From the NCBI GenBank assembly GCA_030682075.1, contig JAUXRH010000001.1, positions 1 to 32,774 of the forward strand: DNA of 32,774 nt. The letters run 5' to 3'. The position numbers and the translations under genes are program-made. The first letter of the stretch is position 1; every line of letters begins with the position of its first letter. The notes under the pieces are model-generated. The model did no database searches and was not told the origin of the DNA. It saw only the letters and a list, made by a program, of their open reading frames with translations. Positions 10,460 through 21,286 of the stretch are shown here, piece by piece. The DNA comes from Nitrosomonas sp. (GTDB taxonomy: Bacteria > Pseudomonadota > Gammaproteobacteria > Burkholderiales > Nitrosomonadaceae).

Positions 10460-11392
10460 ATGGCTGATGATCTTTCGCAACGTCCCATTGTAATTAAACG
10501 TATCAAGAAAGTTGCTGGTGGTGGACATCATGGGGGTGCCTGGAAGATAGCCTATGCTGATTTTGTAACGGCGATGATGGCGTTCTTTTTATTAATGTGG
10601 CTACTCGGTACCGCCTCGCAAGACACATTAAAAGGAATCTCTGATTATTTTCAAACCCCTATGAAAATTGCGTTTTCTGGTGGTGATAGCGTGGGTGATA
10701 GTTCCAGTATCATTAAAGGGGGCGGTACTGATCTGACACGACAAGACGGCCAGGTTAATAAAAGTTTCGCACAACCGATTAATCTCGAAGCAGCTCGTGT
10801 AGAACGGGAACGTATCGAGCATTCACGACTTATGCAGCTGAAACAGAAGATCAAACGTGCTATTGAATCAAACCCCACATTAAAAAAATTTGAAAATCAA
10901 TTATTATTGGATATCACAACAGATGGCCTACGCATCCAGATTGTTGATGAAAAGAATCGTCCGATGTTTGCAAGTGGCAGTGCAACATTGCAGCCTTATA
11001 CTCGATTCATACTCCATGAGATCGGTAAAACGCTCAATGATGTCACCAATAGGATCAGCCTTACCGGGCATACCGATGCGACGCCTTTTCCATCCGGGGA
11101 GAGAGGTTACAGTAATTGGGAACTATCAGCTGATCGGGCCAATGCTTCACGAAGAGAATTAATTCATGGTGGAATGGCTTCAGACAAAGTACTTCGCGTT
11201 GTTGGACTCTCATCCGCCGTGTTATTTGACAAGCAGGATCCATATAATCCGATCAACCGCAGGATCAGTATTATTGTCATGAATGAAAAAGCGGAACAAG
11301 AAATCACCAAAGATACCCAAAGTTTCAACGTGGGTAATAAACAAGATTTAAACAGGGAAGCTTTAGATGGGGTTAGATCCAATGCTCAGTAA
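10460..11392 (+). CDS. motB: flagellar motor protein MotB
   Basis: WKIAYADFVTAMMAFFLLMWLLG plug/TM motif and OmpA-like peptidoglycan-binding domain (ISLTGHTDATPF…NWELSADRANASRREL). Confidence 0.96.
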   Translation: MADDLSQRPIVIKRIKKVAGGGHHGGAWKIAYADFVTAMMAFFLLMWLLGTASQDTLKGISDYFQTPMKIAFSGGDSVGDSSSIIKGGGTDLTRQDGQVNKSFAQPINLEAARVERERIEHSRLMQLKQKIKRAIESNPTLKKFENQLLLDITTDGLRIQIVDEKNRPMFASGSATLQPYTRFILHEIGKTLNDVTNRISLTGHTDATPFPSGERGYSNWELSADRANASRRELIHGGMASDKVLRVVGLSSAVLFDKQDPYNPINRRISIIVMNEKAEQEITKDTQSFNVGNKQDLNREALDGVRSNAQ

Positions 11393-12173
11393 TTTTCTCA
11401 GTTGGTACCGGCCATTGCTTATTTCTTTGCAACGATCATCACTATTAGTCGCCTTATTTATCCAGCTGTTGACCTTGTTTACTATTTCCTTATTAGGAAT
11501 AACCCTACCCATAGTTACATTAAGCATATTTGAATTAGCCGTGTTACAAGGTATTTCCGCAGCGATTATTAGCCATAAACTAAAAATGCCCATCTGGTGG
11601 GTACCCATACATTTGATATTCATACCGGCAATAATCACTACTTTAGCGCTTACGCTATCCCCACTCTGGTTTTGTGGGGCTTTTTTTATACTGATTCTTA
11701 TGTTTGGAAAAACTTATCAGACAAAGGTGCCACTCTATCTTTCAAGTCATAAAGCTGCCAGTGTGTTAGCTTCTTTGTTACCTAAACACAAAGATTTTTC
11801 TTTAATTGATCTGGGCTGTGGATGTGGTGGGCTATTGGCACACATCAGTAAAATTCAACCAAAAGGAAATTTCTTTGGAGTAGAAGCCGCCCCTATCCCA
11901 TTTCTTCTGAGTAAATTACGCACCATGGCTAACTCTTCCAACTGCCGGATTCAATGGGGAGACTTCTGGAAACATGATCTTTCTCCATATGACGTTGTTT
12001 ATGCATACCTTTCTCCTGCACCAATGGAATCACTATGGGACAAAGCCTGCAAGGAAATGCGTCCCGGCAGTATTCTCATCAGCAATAGTTTTATAATTCC
12101 CGGGGTAAAGCCAGAGAAATGCCTGAAGCTTAATGATCTGACAGATTCAACGCTTTATTTATGGCGAATATAG
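11382..12173 (+). CDS. membrane-anchored class I SAM-dependent methyltransferase-like protein
   Basis: Several hydrophobic segments in the first ~120 aa, then SAM motif I LIDLGCGCGGLLAHI and downstream motifs (FFGVEAAP, MRPGSILISNSF). Start ATG 11382 overlaps the motB end; the ORF track gives 11367. Confidence 0.75.
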   Translation: MLSNFLSWYRPLLISLQRSSLLVALFIQLLTLFTISLLGITLPIVTLSIFELAVLQGISAAIISHKLKMPIWWVPIHLIFIPAIITTLALTLSPLWFCGAFFILILMFGKTYQTKVPLYLSSHKAASVLASLLPKHKDFSLIDLGCGCGGLLAHISKIQPKGNFFGVEAAPIPFLLSKLRTMANSSNCRIQWGDFWKHDLSPYDVVYAYLSPAPMESLWDKACKEMRPGSILISNSFIIPGVKPEKCLKLNDLTDSTLYLWRI

Positions 12174-12191
12174 ACGGCATCGTATCGTTCT

Positions 12192-13574
12192 TTAGTGACG
12201 GCGGCGCCAGGTTGTTCCTTTTGCGCCATCTTCAAGGACGATACCCGCGTCTAATAACACCTTACGAACAGCATCAGCCTCAGTGTAATTACCTTCTTTC
12301 CGGGCATTTAACCGCTGTAAAATCATTTGCTCTATCTGTTTTGGTGTAAATAATCCTTCATCGTCAGAATCAATATTCTGTTGCAGATAATCTTGTGGGT
12401 TTTGTTGTAGCAGCCCTAATATGCCACCGAGTCCTCTAAGTAGGGTTGCCTTTTGCATTGATCCGGTTTTATTAACTTCACTGGCGAGATCAAATAATAC
12501 AGCGACAGCCTCAGATGTGTTGAAATCATCATTCATTGCTTCCATAAATGTCTGGGCATCGATATTTTTCCAGTCTATTTCTGCATTGGAAACCGCATGA
12601 TCTTTTAATGCAGTATAAAGTCGATCTAATGCATTCTTTGCATCATTTATATGATGATCGGAATAATTCAGCGGGCTGCGATAATGTGCGCGGAGTATAA
12701 AAAAACGAATCACTTCTGGTTGATAACGCTTAAGGACATCACGCACAGTAAAGAAGTTACCTAATGATTTTGACATCTTTTCATCATCTACCCGCACAAA
12801 ACCGTTATGCATCCAGTAATTCACAAAAGGATGACCATGCGCGCCCTCGCTCTGCGCAATTTCATTTTCATGATGTGGGAACTGTAGATCCTGTCCGCCA
12901 CCATGAATATCAAAATGCTTGCCCAGGTAATGTTCGCACATTGCCGAGCATTCGATGTGCCAACCAGGGCGCCCTTTCCCCCAAGGTGAATCCCAATTGG
13001 GTTCGTCCGGCTTCGCTGATTTCCATAAGACAAAATCAAGGGGGTCTTCTTTATGTCGATCGATCTCTACCCGTTCTCCAGCACGTAAATCTTCCAGGGC
13101 TTTACCTGAAAGTTTTCCATAACCAGGAAATCTGTGAACAGAAAAATACACATCACCATTGTCTGCAACATAAGCGAGCCCTTTCTCCACTAATGTTTTA
13201 ATCATGGCAATCATGTTTTCGACATAATGTGTCGCTCGCGGCTCATGCGATGGTGATACCACACCTAATGCCGCCGCATCTTCTTCCATTGCACGGATAA
13301 ACCGGTCTGTAAGAATCTCAAAAGATTCTTTATTATCATTTGCTCTTTTAATGATTTTGTCGTCAATATCCGTAATATTACGCACATAAGTAACATTAAA
13401 ACCAATCGTTCTAAACCATTGCACAATAGTATCAAATACAACTAATACACGCGCATGTCCGAGATGACAGTAATCATAAACTGTCATGCCACAAACATAT
13501 ATCTTGACGCTTCCGGGTGTTAAAGGGACAAAATCCTGCTTTGTTCTGCTAAGAGAATTGTAAATTTTAAGCAT
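12192..13574 (-). CDS. cysS: cysteinyl-tRNA synthetase
   Basis: [17 protein letters not shown]…[18 protein letters not shown]-type HIGH motif, KMSKSLGNF signature. Internal ATG 13574 chosen over the track start at 13694. Confidence 0.97.
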   Translation of the reverse strand: MLKIYNSLSRTKQDFVPLTPGSVKIYVCGMTVYDYCHLGHARVLVVFDTIVQWFRTIGFNVTYVRNITDIDDKIIKRANDNKESFEILTDRFIRAMEEDAAALGVVSPSHEPRATHYVENMIAMIKTLVEKGLAYVADNGDVYFSVHRFPGYGKLSGKALEDLRAGERVEIDRHKEDPLDFVLWKSAKPDEPNWDSPWGKGRPGWHIECSAMCEHYLGKHFDIHGGGQDLQFPHHENEIAQSEGAHGHPFVNYWMHNGFVRVDDEKMSKSLGNFFTVRDVLKRYQPEVIRFFILRAHYRSPLNYSDHHINDAKNALDRLYTALKDHAVSNAEIDWKNIDAQTFMEAMNDDFNTSEAVAVLFDLASEVNKTGSMQKATLLRGLGGILGLLQQNPQDYLQQNIDSDDEGLFTPKQIEQMILQRLNARKEGNYTEADAVRKVLLDAGIVLEDGAKGTTWRRRH

Positions 13575-13727
13575 TGTGAGTAGGTAAGATTGTGGAGCTG
13601 GCCATCTTCTTGGTAGAATCCCAGATGTCTTAGGCATAATTATGCAAAATGCCTGCATGAAAATTATAACATAATGAGCGTTCTGGATACCCATCTAGAC
13701 GCAATATCTAATATACCAGGAGACCCT

Positions 13728-14330
13728 GTGCGCATTATTCAATCAATTGTTTTCCTTTCATTCTTTTTAAGTAGCGCTGCCTTTGCAACGAACCCAAGAA
13801 TTAACATCAAAACAAATCTCGGCTCTATCACTGTTGAACTCTACCCTGACAAAGCACCTAAAACTGTTGAGAATTTCTTAAGTTATGTAACCGACGGATT
13901 CTACAAAGACACAATTTTTCATCGCGTCATACCTAACTTTATGGTACAAGGCGGCGGTTTTGACAAATCTTATACACAGAAAATAACAAAAAACCCCGTC
14001 GCAAATGAAGCTGACAATGGTCTTAATAATCAGATTGGAACGATTGCAATGGCGCGCACATCTGATCCACATTCCGCAACAGCACAATTTTTCATTAATG
14101 TTGCTAATAATGCCTTTCTTGACTACTCTGCACCTAATCAACGCGGCTATGGTTATACTGTGTTTGGCAAAGTTATTGACGGAATGGCGATAGTTAATAA
14201 AATTGCGGCTATACCAACTGGATCCGGAGGACCATTTCCAAGTGATGTACCGAAAACAAGTATTATAATTGAAGACATCGAACTGATTTCAGTTGCTACG
14301 ACAGCACCTGAAGTAAATAACAAAAACTAG
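13728..14330 (+). CDS. ppiA: peptidyl-prolyl cis-trans isomerase, cyclophilin type, signal-peptide-bearing
   Basis: Cyclophilin motifs [16 protein letters not shown] and [15 protein letters not shown] start at 13728 after CCAGGAGA gives the signal peptide [20 protein letters not shown]; the track starts at 13674. Confidence 0.9.
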   Translation: MRIIQSIVFLSFFLSSAAFATNPRINIKTNLGSITVELYPDKAPKTVENFLSYVTDGFYKDTIFHRVIPNFMVQGGGFDKSYTQKITKNPVANEADNGLNNQIGTIAMARTSDPHSATAQFFINVANNAFLDYSAPNQRGYGYTVFGKVIDGMAIVNKIAAIPTGSGGPFPSDVPKTSIIIEDIELISVATTAPEVNNKN

Positions 14331-14338
14331 GGACGAGC

Positions 14339-14830
14339 ATGATTAAAATAAACACTAATTATGGTGATATAGGACTTGAACTTGATAACGAAAAGGCACC
14401 AGACACCGTACATAATTTTCTTGATTATGTGAATAGTGGTTTTTATGACAACACCTTATTTCATCGTGTTATTGATGACTTTATGATTCAAGGAGGGGGA
14501 TTTGAACCCGGTCTAAAACAAAAAAAAACAAATGCACCGATACAAAATGAGGCAGCCAACGGTTTAAAGAATGATGCCTACACAATCGCCATGGCACGCA
14601 CATCCGATGTACATTCAGCCACTGCACAATTTTTCATTAATCTGGCCAGCAATGGATTCCTTAACTACAGCGCACCAACCTCTCAAGGTTTTGGATACTG
14701 TGTATTTGGCAAAGTAATAGAAGGTAAAGAGGTAATAGACAAAATAAAGAAAGTCAAAACCGGGAATCTCAACGGACACCAGAATGTTCCTCTAGAAGAT
14801 GTCATTATTACCAAAATAGAAGTCGTTTAA
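14339..14830 (+). CDS. ppiB: peptidyl-prolyl cis-trans isomerase, cyclophilin type, cytoplasmic
   Basis: [18 protein letters not shown] and [12 protein letters not shown]; no signal peptide; 8 bp downstream of ppiA. Confidence 0.93.
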   Translation: MIKINTNYGDIGLELDNEKAPDTVHNFLDYVNSGFYDNTLFHRVIDDFMIQGGGFEPGLKQKKTNAPIQNEAANGLKNDAYTIAMARTSDVHSATAQFFINLASNGFLNYSAPTSQGFGYCVFGKVIEGKEVIDKIKKVKTGNLNGHQNVPLEDVIITKIEVV

Positions 14831-14853
14831 CCAAGGTTTGGTAAGGAGGTACA

Positions 14854-16029
14854 TCATAACAACCCTCTGACCAAATCGGCCTTAATATCTTTTGGTGATT
14901 CCAGCCCTACTGCGATGCGTAATAAACCATCAGTAATGCCTGCTTGATCACGAGCTTCTTGACTAATGCGACTATGAGTAGTCGTCGCTGGGTGAGTCAA
15001 TGTGCTCTTTGCGTCGCCTAAATTAGCGGTAATAGAAATTAAACGTGTGTTATCTATCACACGCCAGGCAGCTTCTTTACCGCCTTTTACTTCAAATGAT
15101 ACGATACCACCGCCGGTTTTCTGTTGGCGCTGGGCTAGTTCGTATTGTGGGTGTGATGGCAAACCAGGATAATATACCCGTGATATATCAGGCTGTCTTT
15201 CAAGCCATTGCGCAATTTCCATAGCATGTGTCGTATGTGCATCCATACGAATTTTAAGCGTCTCCATCCCTTTTAGAATTACCCAGGCATTAAAGGCACT
15301 GAGTGTAGGCCCCGCTGTGCGCAAAAATCCAAATATCCCACCATCCATTAATAAATCGCGGTTACCTAATACAGCACCACCCATTACTCTACCTTGACCA
15401 TCCAAATATTTAGTTGCCGAGTGAATAACGACATCCGCACCAAGTTGTAACGGATTCTGTAAAATAGGCGAACAAAAACAATTATCAACTACAAGCCACG
15501 CATCCGTTTTTTTCGCTAATACAGATAAAGCCGCTATATCAGAAATTTCTGTCAATGGATTAGATGGGGTCTCTAAAAATAACAGTTTTGTGCCAGGTCT
15601 TATCGCTGCATCCCACTCTGAAACATCAGTAGCAGATACAAATGTTGTCTCAATCTCAAAACGTTTTAGAATATTGTTAAATAAATTAACGGTAGCACCA
15701 AATAAACTACGTGAGGCAACGATGTGATCACCTGCTGACAGTAATCCCATAACACATGAGAGTATTGCGGACATCCCTGTAGAGGTCGCAATGCAGGCTT
15801 CAGCACCTTCCAAAGCAGCAAGCCTTTCTTCCATCGCAGTAACAGTAGGATTGGTAAAGCGTGAATAGATATTACCTGGCTCTTCACCAGCAAATCGTGC
15901 GGCAGCCTGAGCTGCACTTTCAAATATATAACTTGAGGTGAGATACATCGCCTCAGAATGTTCATTAAACTGGCTACGGTGAATACCTGTATGTAATGCA
16001 AGTGTTTCTTGATCAAGTTCGTTTGACAC
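14854..16029 (-). CDS. metZ: O-succinylhomoserine sulfhydrylase
   Basis: Cys/Met metabolism PLP enzyme: YSRFTNPTVTAMEERLAALEGAE…, HSATKYLDGQGRVMGG. Position after purF supports MetZ. Confidence 0.92.
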   Translation of the reverse strand: MSNELDQETLALHTGIHRSQFNEHSEAMYLTSSYIFESAAQAAARFAGEEPGNIYSRFTNPTVTAMEERLAALEGAEACIATSTGMSAILSCVMGLLSAGDHIVASRSLFGATVNLFNNILKRFEIETTFVSATDVSEWDAAIRPGTKLLFLETPSNPLTEISDIAALSVLAKKTDAWLVVDNCFCSPILQNPLQLGADVVIHSATKYLDGQGRVMGGAVLGNRDLLMDGGIFGFLRTAGPTLSAFNAWVILKGMETLKIRMDAHTTHAMEIAQWLERQPDISRVYYPGLPSHPQYELAQRQQKTGGGIVSFEVKGGKEAAWRVIDNTRLISITANLGDAKSTLTHPATTTHSRISQEARDQAGITDGLLRIAVGLESPKDIKADLVRGLL

Positions 16030-16121
16030 GTGAGACCTTATTGAAATATTTAAACTGCACAGTAATTTTTAGACAAATCTTATTAATTTTAATAACTCAT
16101 CAATCCGGATTGATTCCCCTA

Positions 16122-17642
16122 TCAATCCAGCGTAGCAAAGGTTAGATCTAACTGTGTGCTAAATCTATCTTGAGCTGTTTTTAAACCAGAGTTACGCTGC
16201 AATTCAATTCTATTTAAATATTCTGATGTAACATCACCCGTTACATACTCACCATCGAAACAAGAGGTTTCAAAGTTTGAAAGTGCCGGGTTTACTTTTG
16301 ACACATCATTCTTTAAAGCATCAAGGCTCTGAAAAATGATATAATCTGCCCCAATTTCACGACCAATGTCATCTTCACTACGATTCGTTGCAATGAGCTC
16401 CTGACGAGTCGGCATATCAATTCCATAAACATTAGGATGACGCACAGGTGGCGCAGCAGAAGCAAAATAAATTTTATTTGCGCCAGCTTCCCGTGCCATC
16501 TGTACAATTTCACGGCTTGTTGTACCACGCACGATAGAATCATCCACCAGCAAGACGTTTTTACCTCGAAACTCAACACCCATCGCATTAAGCTTCTGTC
16601 TAACAGATTTACGGCGCAATTGCTGCCCTGGCATTATAAAAGTCCGCCCTACATAACGGTTCTTAACAAAACCTTCGCGAAAGTTTACACCAAGATGATT
16701 GGCTAATTGCAATGCACTGGGGCGGCTGGAATCAGGAATAGGAATAACCACATCAATATCAAGATGTCGCATATCCTTGGATATCTTGTCAGCCAGGCTC
16801 TCTCCCATATTCAGTCGTGTCTCATATACCGAAACACCATCGATCATTGAATCGGGGCGCGCCAAATAAACATATTCAAAAATACAAGGATTAAGTGTCG
16901 GGCTGTTAACACATTGTTTACTATAGAAATTTCCACCTTCATCTATAAAGATTGCTTCACCAGGCGCAACATCGCGTATCAGTTTAAACCCTAATATATC
17001 CAGTGCAACACTTTCAGACGCAACCAGGTATTCTGTTCCTTGATCAGTCTCCATCGAACCAAATACGAGTGGGCGAATACCATATGGATCACGAAAAGCT
17101 AGCAGACCATAGCCCGCAATCATCGCAACTACAGCATAAGCACCCTGACAACGCTGATGTACGCCGGTCACTGCCGCAAAGATAGTCGCAGGGTCAAGCT
17201 GATAATTATGTGTACTTCCTTGTAACTCATGGGCCAAAACATTAAGTAGTACTTCTGAATCTGAATTAGTATTTACATGACGTAAGTCTGCCCGAAACAA
17301 TTCTCGATTTAGTTGCGCCGCATTTGTAAGATTACCGTTGTGCGCCAACACAACACCAAAGGGTGAGTTAACATAAAATGGCTGTGCTTCCGCTGAAGAG
17401 CTTGCAGATCCAGCAGTAGGATAACGTACATGACCAATCCCCATATTACCCACTATCGTGCGCATATTACGAGTACGAAACACATCCCTAACCATGCCAC
17501 AGCCCTTGTGCATATGAAAAGTATTTTCATGAGCTGTAACAATACCACTCGCATCCTGACCGCGATGCTGCAACATTAATAGCCCATCATATAGTAACTG
17601 GTTGGCAGGTGATTTTGCCACAATGCCGAGAATTCCACACAT
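16122..17642 (-). CDS. purF: amidophosphoribosyltransferase
   Basis: MCGILGIV N-terminal nucleophile Cys, [16 protein letters not shown] motif [18 protein letters not shown]. Confidence 0.97.
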   Translation of the reverse strand: MCGILGIVAKSPANQLLYDGLLMLQHRGQDASGIVTAHENTFHMHKGCGMVRDVFRTRNMRTIVGNMGIGHVRYPTAGSASSSAEAQPFYVNSPFGVVLAHNGNLTNAAQLNRELFRADLRHVNTNSDSEVLLNVLAHELQGSTHNYQLDPATIFAAVTGVHQRCQGAYAVVAMIAGYGLLAFRDPYGIRPLVFGSMETDQGTEYLVASESVALDILGFKLIRDVAPGEAIFIDEGGNFYSKQCVNSPTLNPCIFEYVYLARPDSMIDGVSVYETRLNMGESLADKISKDMRHLDIDVVIPIPDSSRPSALQLANHLGVNFREGFVKNRYVGRTFIMPGQQLRRKSVRQKLNAMGVEFRGKNVLLVDDSIVRGTTSREIVQMAREAGANKIYFASAAPPVRHPNVYGIDMPTRQELIATNRSEDDIGREIGADYIIFQSLDALKNDVSKVNPALSNFETSCFDGEYVTGDVTSEYLNRIELQRNSGLKTAQDRFSTQLDLTFATLD

Positions 17643-17740
17643 AGACAGACTCCGTGAATATGACTCGGATCAGTGAAACACTGAAAAGATATCGAATAAT
17701 TTACTCATAGAAACACTTATATATTCCATTGCAAGTACTA

Positions 17741-18247
17741 CTAATAATCTTTATCGGCTTCAAAGTTTATCCGACGGGATAATTCATTTGGCAACCAAGG
17801 GGTAATTTTCATCGCAGCAACTTCTAATGGGCGATTCAGCAAAGACTGTTGCCAAAATGACTGCCTAGGTAATGCAGTCAATCCAGCTATTAAAACGAGT
17901 ATCATCACAACCAGAAACCCACGCAAGAAACCAAAAATTGCACCAAGAAATCGGTCAATAAATCCAAGTCCTATACTTTTAATGATCGCTGATAAAAACA
18001 TTGTAATGAGCATCATCACTAGTAATGTGGAAATGAAAACAGCGATAAATGCTATTAATATACGTAAAGTATTCCCACTCACACTAGAGGGCAGCATTGG
18101 TTCAAAATTGACTGCAAAAGAACTGGCAATCACAAATGCCACGACCCATCCGGCTAGTGACAATACTTCACGCACTAAACCACGCATAATACTCACCAGA
18201 ATCGATACAAAAATAATGCCTAAAACGACATAATCAAGGATGGTCAT
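17741..18247 (-). CDS. cvpA: CvpA family membrane protein
   Basis: MTILDYVVLGIIFVSILVSIMRGLVREVLSLAGWVVAF; located upstream of purF. Confidence 0.92.
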   Translation of the reverse strand: MTILDYVVLGIIFVSILVSIMRGLVREVLSLAGWVVAFVIASSFAVNFEPMLPSSVSGNTLRILIAFIAVFISTLLVMMLITMFLSAIIKSIGLGFIDRFLGAIFGFLRGFLVVMILVLIAGLTALPRQSFWQQSLLNRPLEVAAMKITPWLPNELSRRINFEADKDY

Positions 18248-18312
18248 TCGGGAGCACGTAATGAATGTACATTAAGTAGCGACACAAACTTATATTTACC
18301 CAAGACAACTAT

Positions 18313-18987
18313 TTATTTCGCTGTTACTACACCAGTAAATCCGAGCTGCTTTAACTTTACCAGCTCGACTTCGGCGGCTCTACGAGTTGAAAAAGGTCCG
18401 ACGCGAACCCGCATTATTTCTTTATTATCAATCCGTAAAATTTCGGTATAAGATCTAATACCATTTGTAACAAGATTCTGCTGCTGCTGCCTTGCCTTAG
18501 AATGATCCGAGAAAGCACCTAGCTGAACAACAAATTCAGTCACCGGGGTTTGTGGATTACTGTTAGTAGGGGTAATGGATTTTGTTTCAATTTCTGATTT
18601 TGCTTCAATCACTCTCTTATTAAAATGTGGTTTATTCTGTGGAATAGGTGTTAAATTTTGTTTAACTGGCTTATCTATCTGATTTTTATCAATGCCACTC
18701 CCCCCCAAAGGCTGAATGGGCAATTGCTCAGCAGGTGCAACTTCTTTATAAGTATTGATAAGCGGCAATTTATCGGAATCCAATAATGTCGGTGAATAAT
18801 CAGATATTGCAGCTCCAGAAGGCATATGTATCGCTATTTCATGCTGCTCTAGTTCTAGTTTTAGCTCATCATCAAAAATCATTGGCAAAATCAGAACAGC
18901 TAAAATCACCAATGTTATTGCACCAAGTAAGCGTCTTCTAGCACGCTTCCTTAACAATAACTCTTCTTCACTAATATTCATTGCCAT
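18313..18987 (-). CDS. dedD: SPOR-domain (DedD-like) cell division protein
   Basis: N-terminal TM; C-terminal SPOR repeat FVVQLGAFSDHSKARQQQQNL…MRVRVGPFSTRRAAEVELVKL; between folC and cvpA. Confidence 0.8.
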   Translation of the reverse strand: MAMNISEEELLLRKRARRRLLGAITLVILAVLILPMIFDDELKLELEQHEIAIHMPSGAAISDYSPTLLDSDKLPLINTYKEVAPAEQLPIQPLGGSGIDKNQIDKPVKQNLTPIPQNKPHFNKRVIEAKSEIETKSITPTNSNPQTPVTEFVVQLGAFSDHSKARQQQQNLVTNGIRSYTEILRIDNKEIMRVRVGPFSTRRAAEVELVKLKQLGFTGVVTAK

Positions 18988-19003
18988 TTAAGATATCCGA
19001 TTA

Positions 19004-20329
19004 TTACTCGCGCCAAATTGTGCTTTTGTATTGCAACACGGCACCCACTGTATAAAACGAACCTAGAACGCAGATTCTATCATTTTTAGTTGCATGCTTA
19101 CAGGCAAATACATAAGCTTCTGCCGGGTCAGAAAAAGCAATAACTTTTCCATTATCCCTTGTTAGTCCAAAATTTTTCAACACCATCACCAGTTCGTCAG
19201 CACTGGCGCCACGTAATGTCTGGATACTTGATACCAGCCATATATCTACACAATGTTTCAGGGCTTGTACAACACCTTCCATGTCCTTATCTTTCAGCAT
19301 TGATAACACCGCATAAGTCTGCTGAAAAGAACCCATGGCGTCAAGATTTGACGCTAAAATAACTGCAGCAGCAGGATTATGTGCAACATCCATAACTTCA
19401 ACTGGTTGACCGGAAAATACCTGAAATCGTCCGGGCAGTTTCACATCTAGCAAGCCCTGTCGGATATCATTCATATTAACAGGTAAGCAATCTCTCAGCA
19501 TATCGAGTGCCATTAGACAAGCAGTTGCATTCTGTAGTTGATTAGCGCCTCGCAATGCGGGATAAGGAAGGCAATGATGTTTACCCTTAGGCCCCCAAAA
19601 CTGCCATTGATCATCCTTGGTTAAGTAACCAAAGTCGTCGCCGATTAAAAAACATTGGGCACCGATTGTATTTGCATGCTGTTGAACCGTTAAAGGCGTG
19701 TCAGGCTCTGCACAGATGGCAATTTTCCCTTTTCTAAAAATACCTGACTTTTCAAAGCCAATAGCATCGCGAGTATGACCAAGGTACTCCATATGATCGA
19801 GACCAATGCTGGTAAGTATTGCACAATCTGCGTCAAAAATATTAACCGCATCTAAGCGTCCTCCCAAGCCAACTTCCAGAATCGCAACATCAACACCGGA
19901 TTGAGTAAAAAGGCGCATTGCAGCAAGTGTAGTAAATTCAAAGTAAGTTATGGAAATACCGCTACGCACTCTTACTTGCTCAATTGAGTCAAAAGCTTCG
20001 CATAGTGAATGATCGCTTACCTCTTGCTGATTAATGCGTATGCGTTCATTAAATTGGAGTAAATGGGGAGATGTGTAACAACCAACGTTAAATCCTGCGC
20101 AAGTTAAAATAGCTTCCAGCATAAAACAAACGGAACCTTTTCCATTTGTACCACCGACTATTATAAGAGGGAATGTTGGATCTAACCCAAGCATGTCCTT
20201 AATTTGATTAACGCGCGACAGCCCCATCTCTATGGGTTTAGTATGGATATGATCCAGGTAAACCAGCCATTTATCTAGAGAACCTGGCTCTGGATTAAAA
20301 CGAGTCATATGTTTCAAAGTATCTCTCAT
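19004..20329 (-). CDS. folC: bifunctional folylpolyglutamate synthase / dihydrofolate synthase
   Basis: IIVGGTNGKGSVCFMLEAIL P-loop and LTSIGLDHMEYLGHTRDAIGFEKSGIFR. The true start may be ATG at 20308. Confidence 0.95.
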   Translation of the reverse strand: MRDTLKHMTRFNPEPGSLDKWLVYLDHIHTKPIEMGLSRVNQIKDMLGLDPTFPLIIVGGTNGKGSVCFMLEAILTCAGFNVGCYTSPHLLQFNERIRINQQEVSDHSLCEAFDSIEQVRVRSGISITYFEFTTLAAMRLFTQSGVDVAILEVGLGGRLDAVNIFDADCAILTSIGLDHMEYLGHTRDAIGFEKSGIFRKGKIAICAEPDTPLTVQQHANTIGAQCFLIGDDFGYLTKDDQWQFWGPKGKHHCLPYPALRGANQLQNATACLMALDMLRDCLPVNMNDIRQGLLDVKLPGRFQVFSGQPVEVMDVAHNPAAAVILASNLDAMGSFQQTYAVLSMLKDKDMEGVVQALKHCVDIWLVSSIQTLRGASADELVMVLKNFGLTRDNGKVIAFSDPAEAYVFACKHATKNDRICVLGSFYTVGAVLQYKSTIWRE

Positions 20330-20370
20330 CTATCCCAAAGAGATCAGTCGCTCGAAGAAAAAGTAGATAT

Positions 20371-21243
20371 TTAGGTGGCGGCTGGTACGGGTCCCCGCAT
20401 CAACAATGTGCAGAGATTCGACAACTTATCACGCATTTGTCTGCGATCAACAATCATATCTATCGCACCATGTTGAAGCAGGAATTCAGTACGCTGAAAC
20501 CCTTCTGGCAATTTCTCTCGCACGGTTTGTTCAATGACACGTGGGCCAGCAAAACCAATCAATGCTCTGGGTTCAGCTATTACAACGTCTCCAATAAAAG
20601 CAAAACTGGCAGATACACCCCCCATTGTCGGGTCAGTTAATACAGAAATAAATGGAAGTTTTTCTTTACTTAAATGTGTAAGTGCTGCAGATGTTTTTGC
20701 CATCTGCATAAGCGATAATAAGCCTTCTTGCATACGTGCACCACCACTTGCGGTAAAACAAATAAATGGGATATGTTTTTCAAGACATACTTTTATGCCA
20801 CGAACGAAACGTTCGCCAACAACTGAACCCATTGAACCACCCATAAAGCCAAATTCAAATACTGCTACAACAGCAGGTACTGTCTTTATAGTACCTTGCA
20901 TTACAATCAGGGCATCGTCTTCATCCGTATTTTCTTTCGCCTGTTCTAATCGGTCAACATAACGTTTACTATCTTTAAATTTAAGTGGGTCAACGGCGAT
21001 CACTTCAGCACCAATCTCTTGACGACCCGCAGTATCAAGCAGCAGGTCAAGGCGAGTCCTTGCTGAAATACGATTATGGCTATCACATCTAGGACAGACG
21101 TTAAGGTTTTTAATTAAATCCGTATAATAAAGAACCGCCTCACAAGCGCTACATTTACTCCAAAGCCCTTCTGGAACAATTTTCTTATCACCGTGTTCTT
21201 TCCGCTTAATCTTGGGTGGGATAATTTTCTGGAACCAGCTCAT
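20371..21243 (-). CDS. accD: acetyl-CoA carboxylase carboxyltransferase subunit beta
   Basis: Zinc ribbon [55 protein letters not shown]. Confidence 0.97.
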   Translation of the reverse strand: MSWFQKIIPPKIKRKEHGDKKIVPEGLWSKCSACEAVLYYTDLIKNLNVCPRCDSHNRISARTRLDLLLDTAGRQEIGAEVIAVDPLKFKDSKRYVDRLEQAKENTDEDDALIVMQGTIKTVPAVVAVFEFGFMGGSMGSVVGERFVRGIKVCLEKHIPFICFTASGGARMQEGLLSLMQMAKTSAALTHLSKEKLPFISVLTDPTMGGVSASFAFIGDVVIAEPRALIGFAGPRVIEQTVREKLPEGFQRTEFLLQHGAIDMIVDRRQMRDKLSNLCTLLMRGPVPAAT

Positions 21244-21286
21244 AGATTTGATTTTTTTAAATTAGCAGTGAGATTCAATATTACTT

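Noticed and set aside
14830-14845. ACCAAGGTTTGGT as a terminator after ppiB
   Set aside because: Only a 5-bp stem, no following T-tract.
17670-17684. TCAGTG-AAA-CACTGA hairpin in the purF leader
   Set aside because: Short stem, with no attenuator-like partner or T-tract identified.
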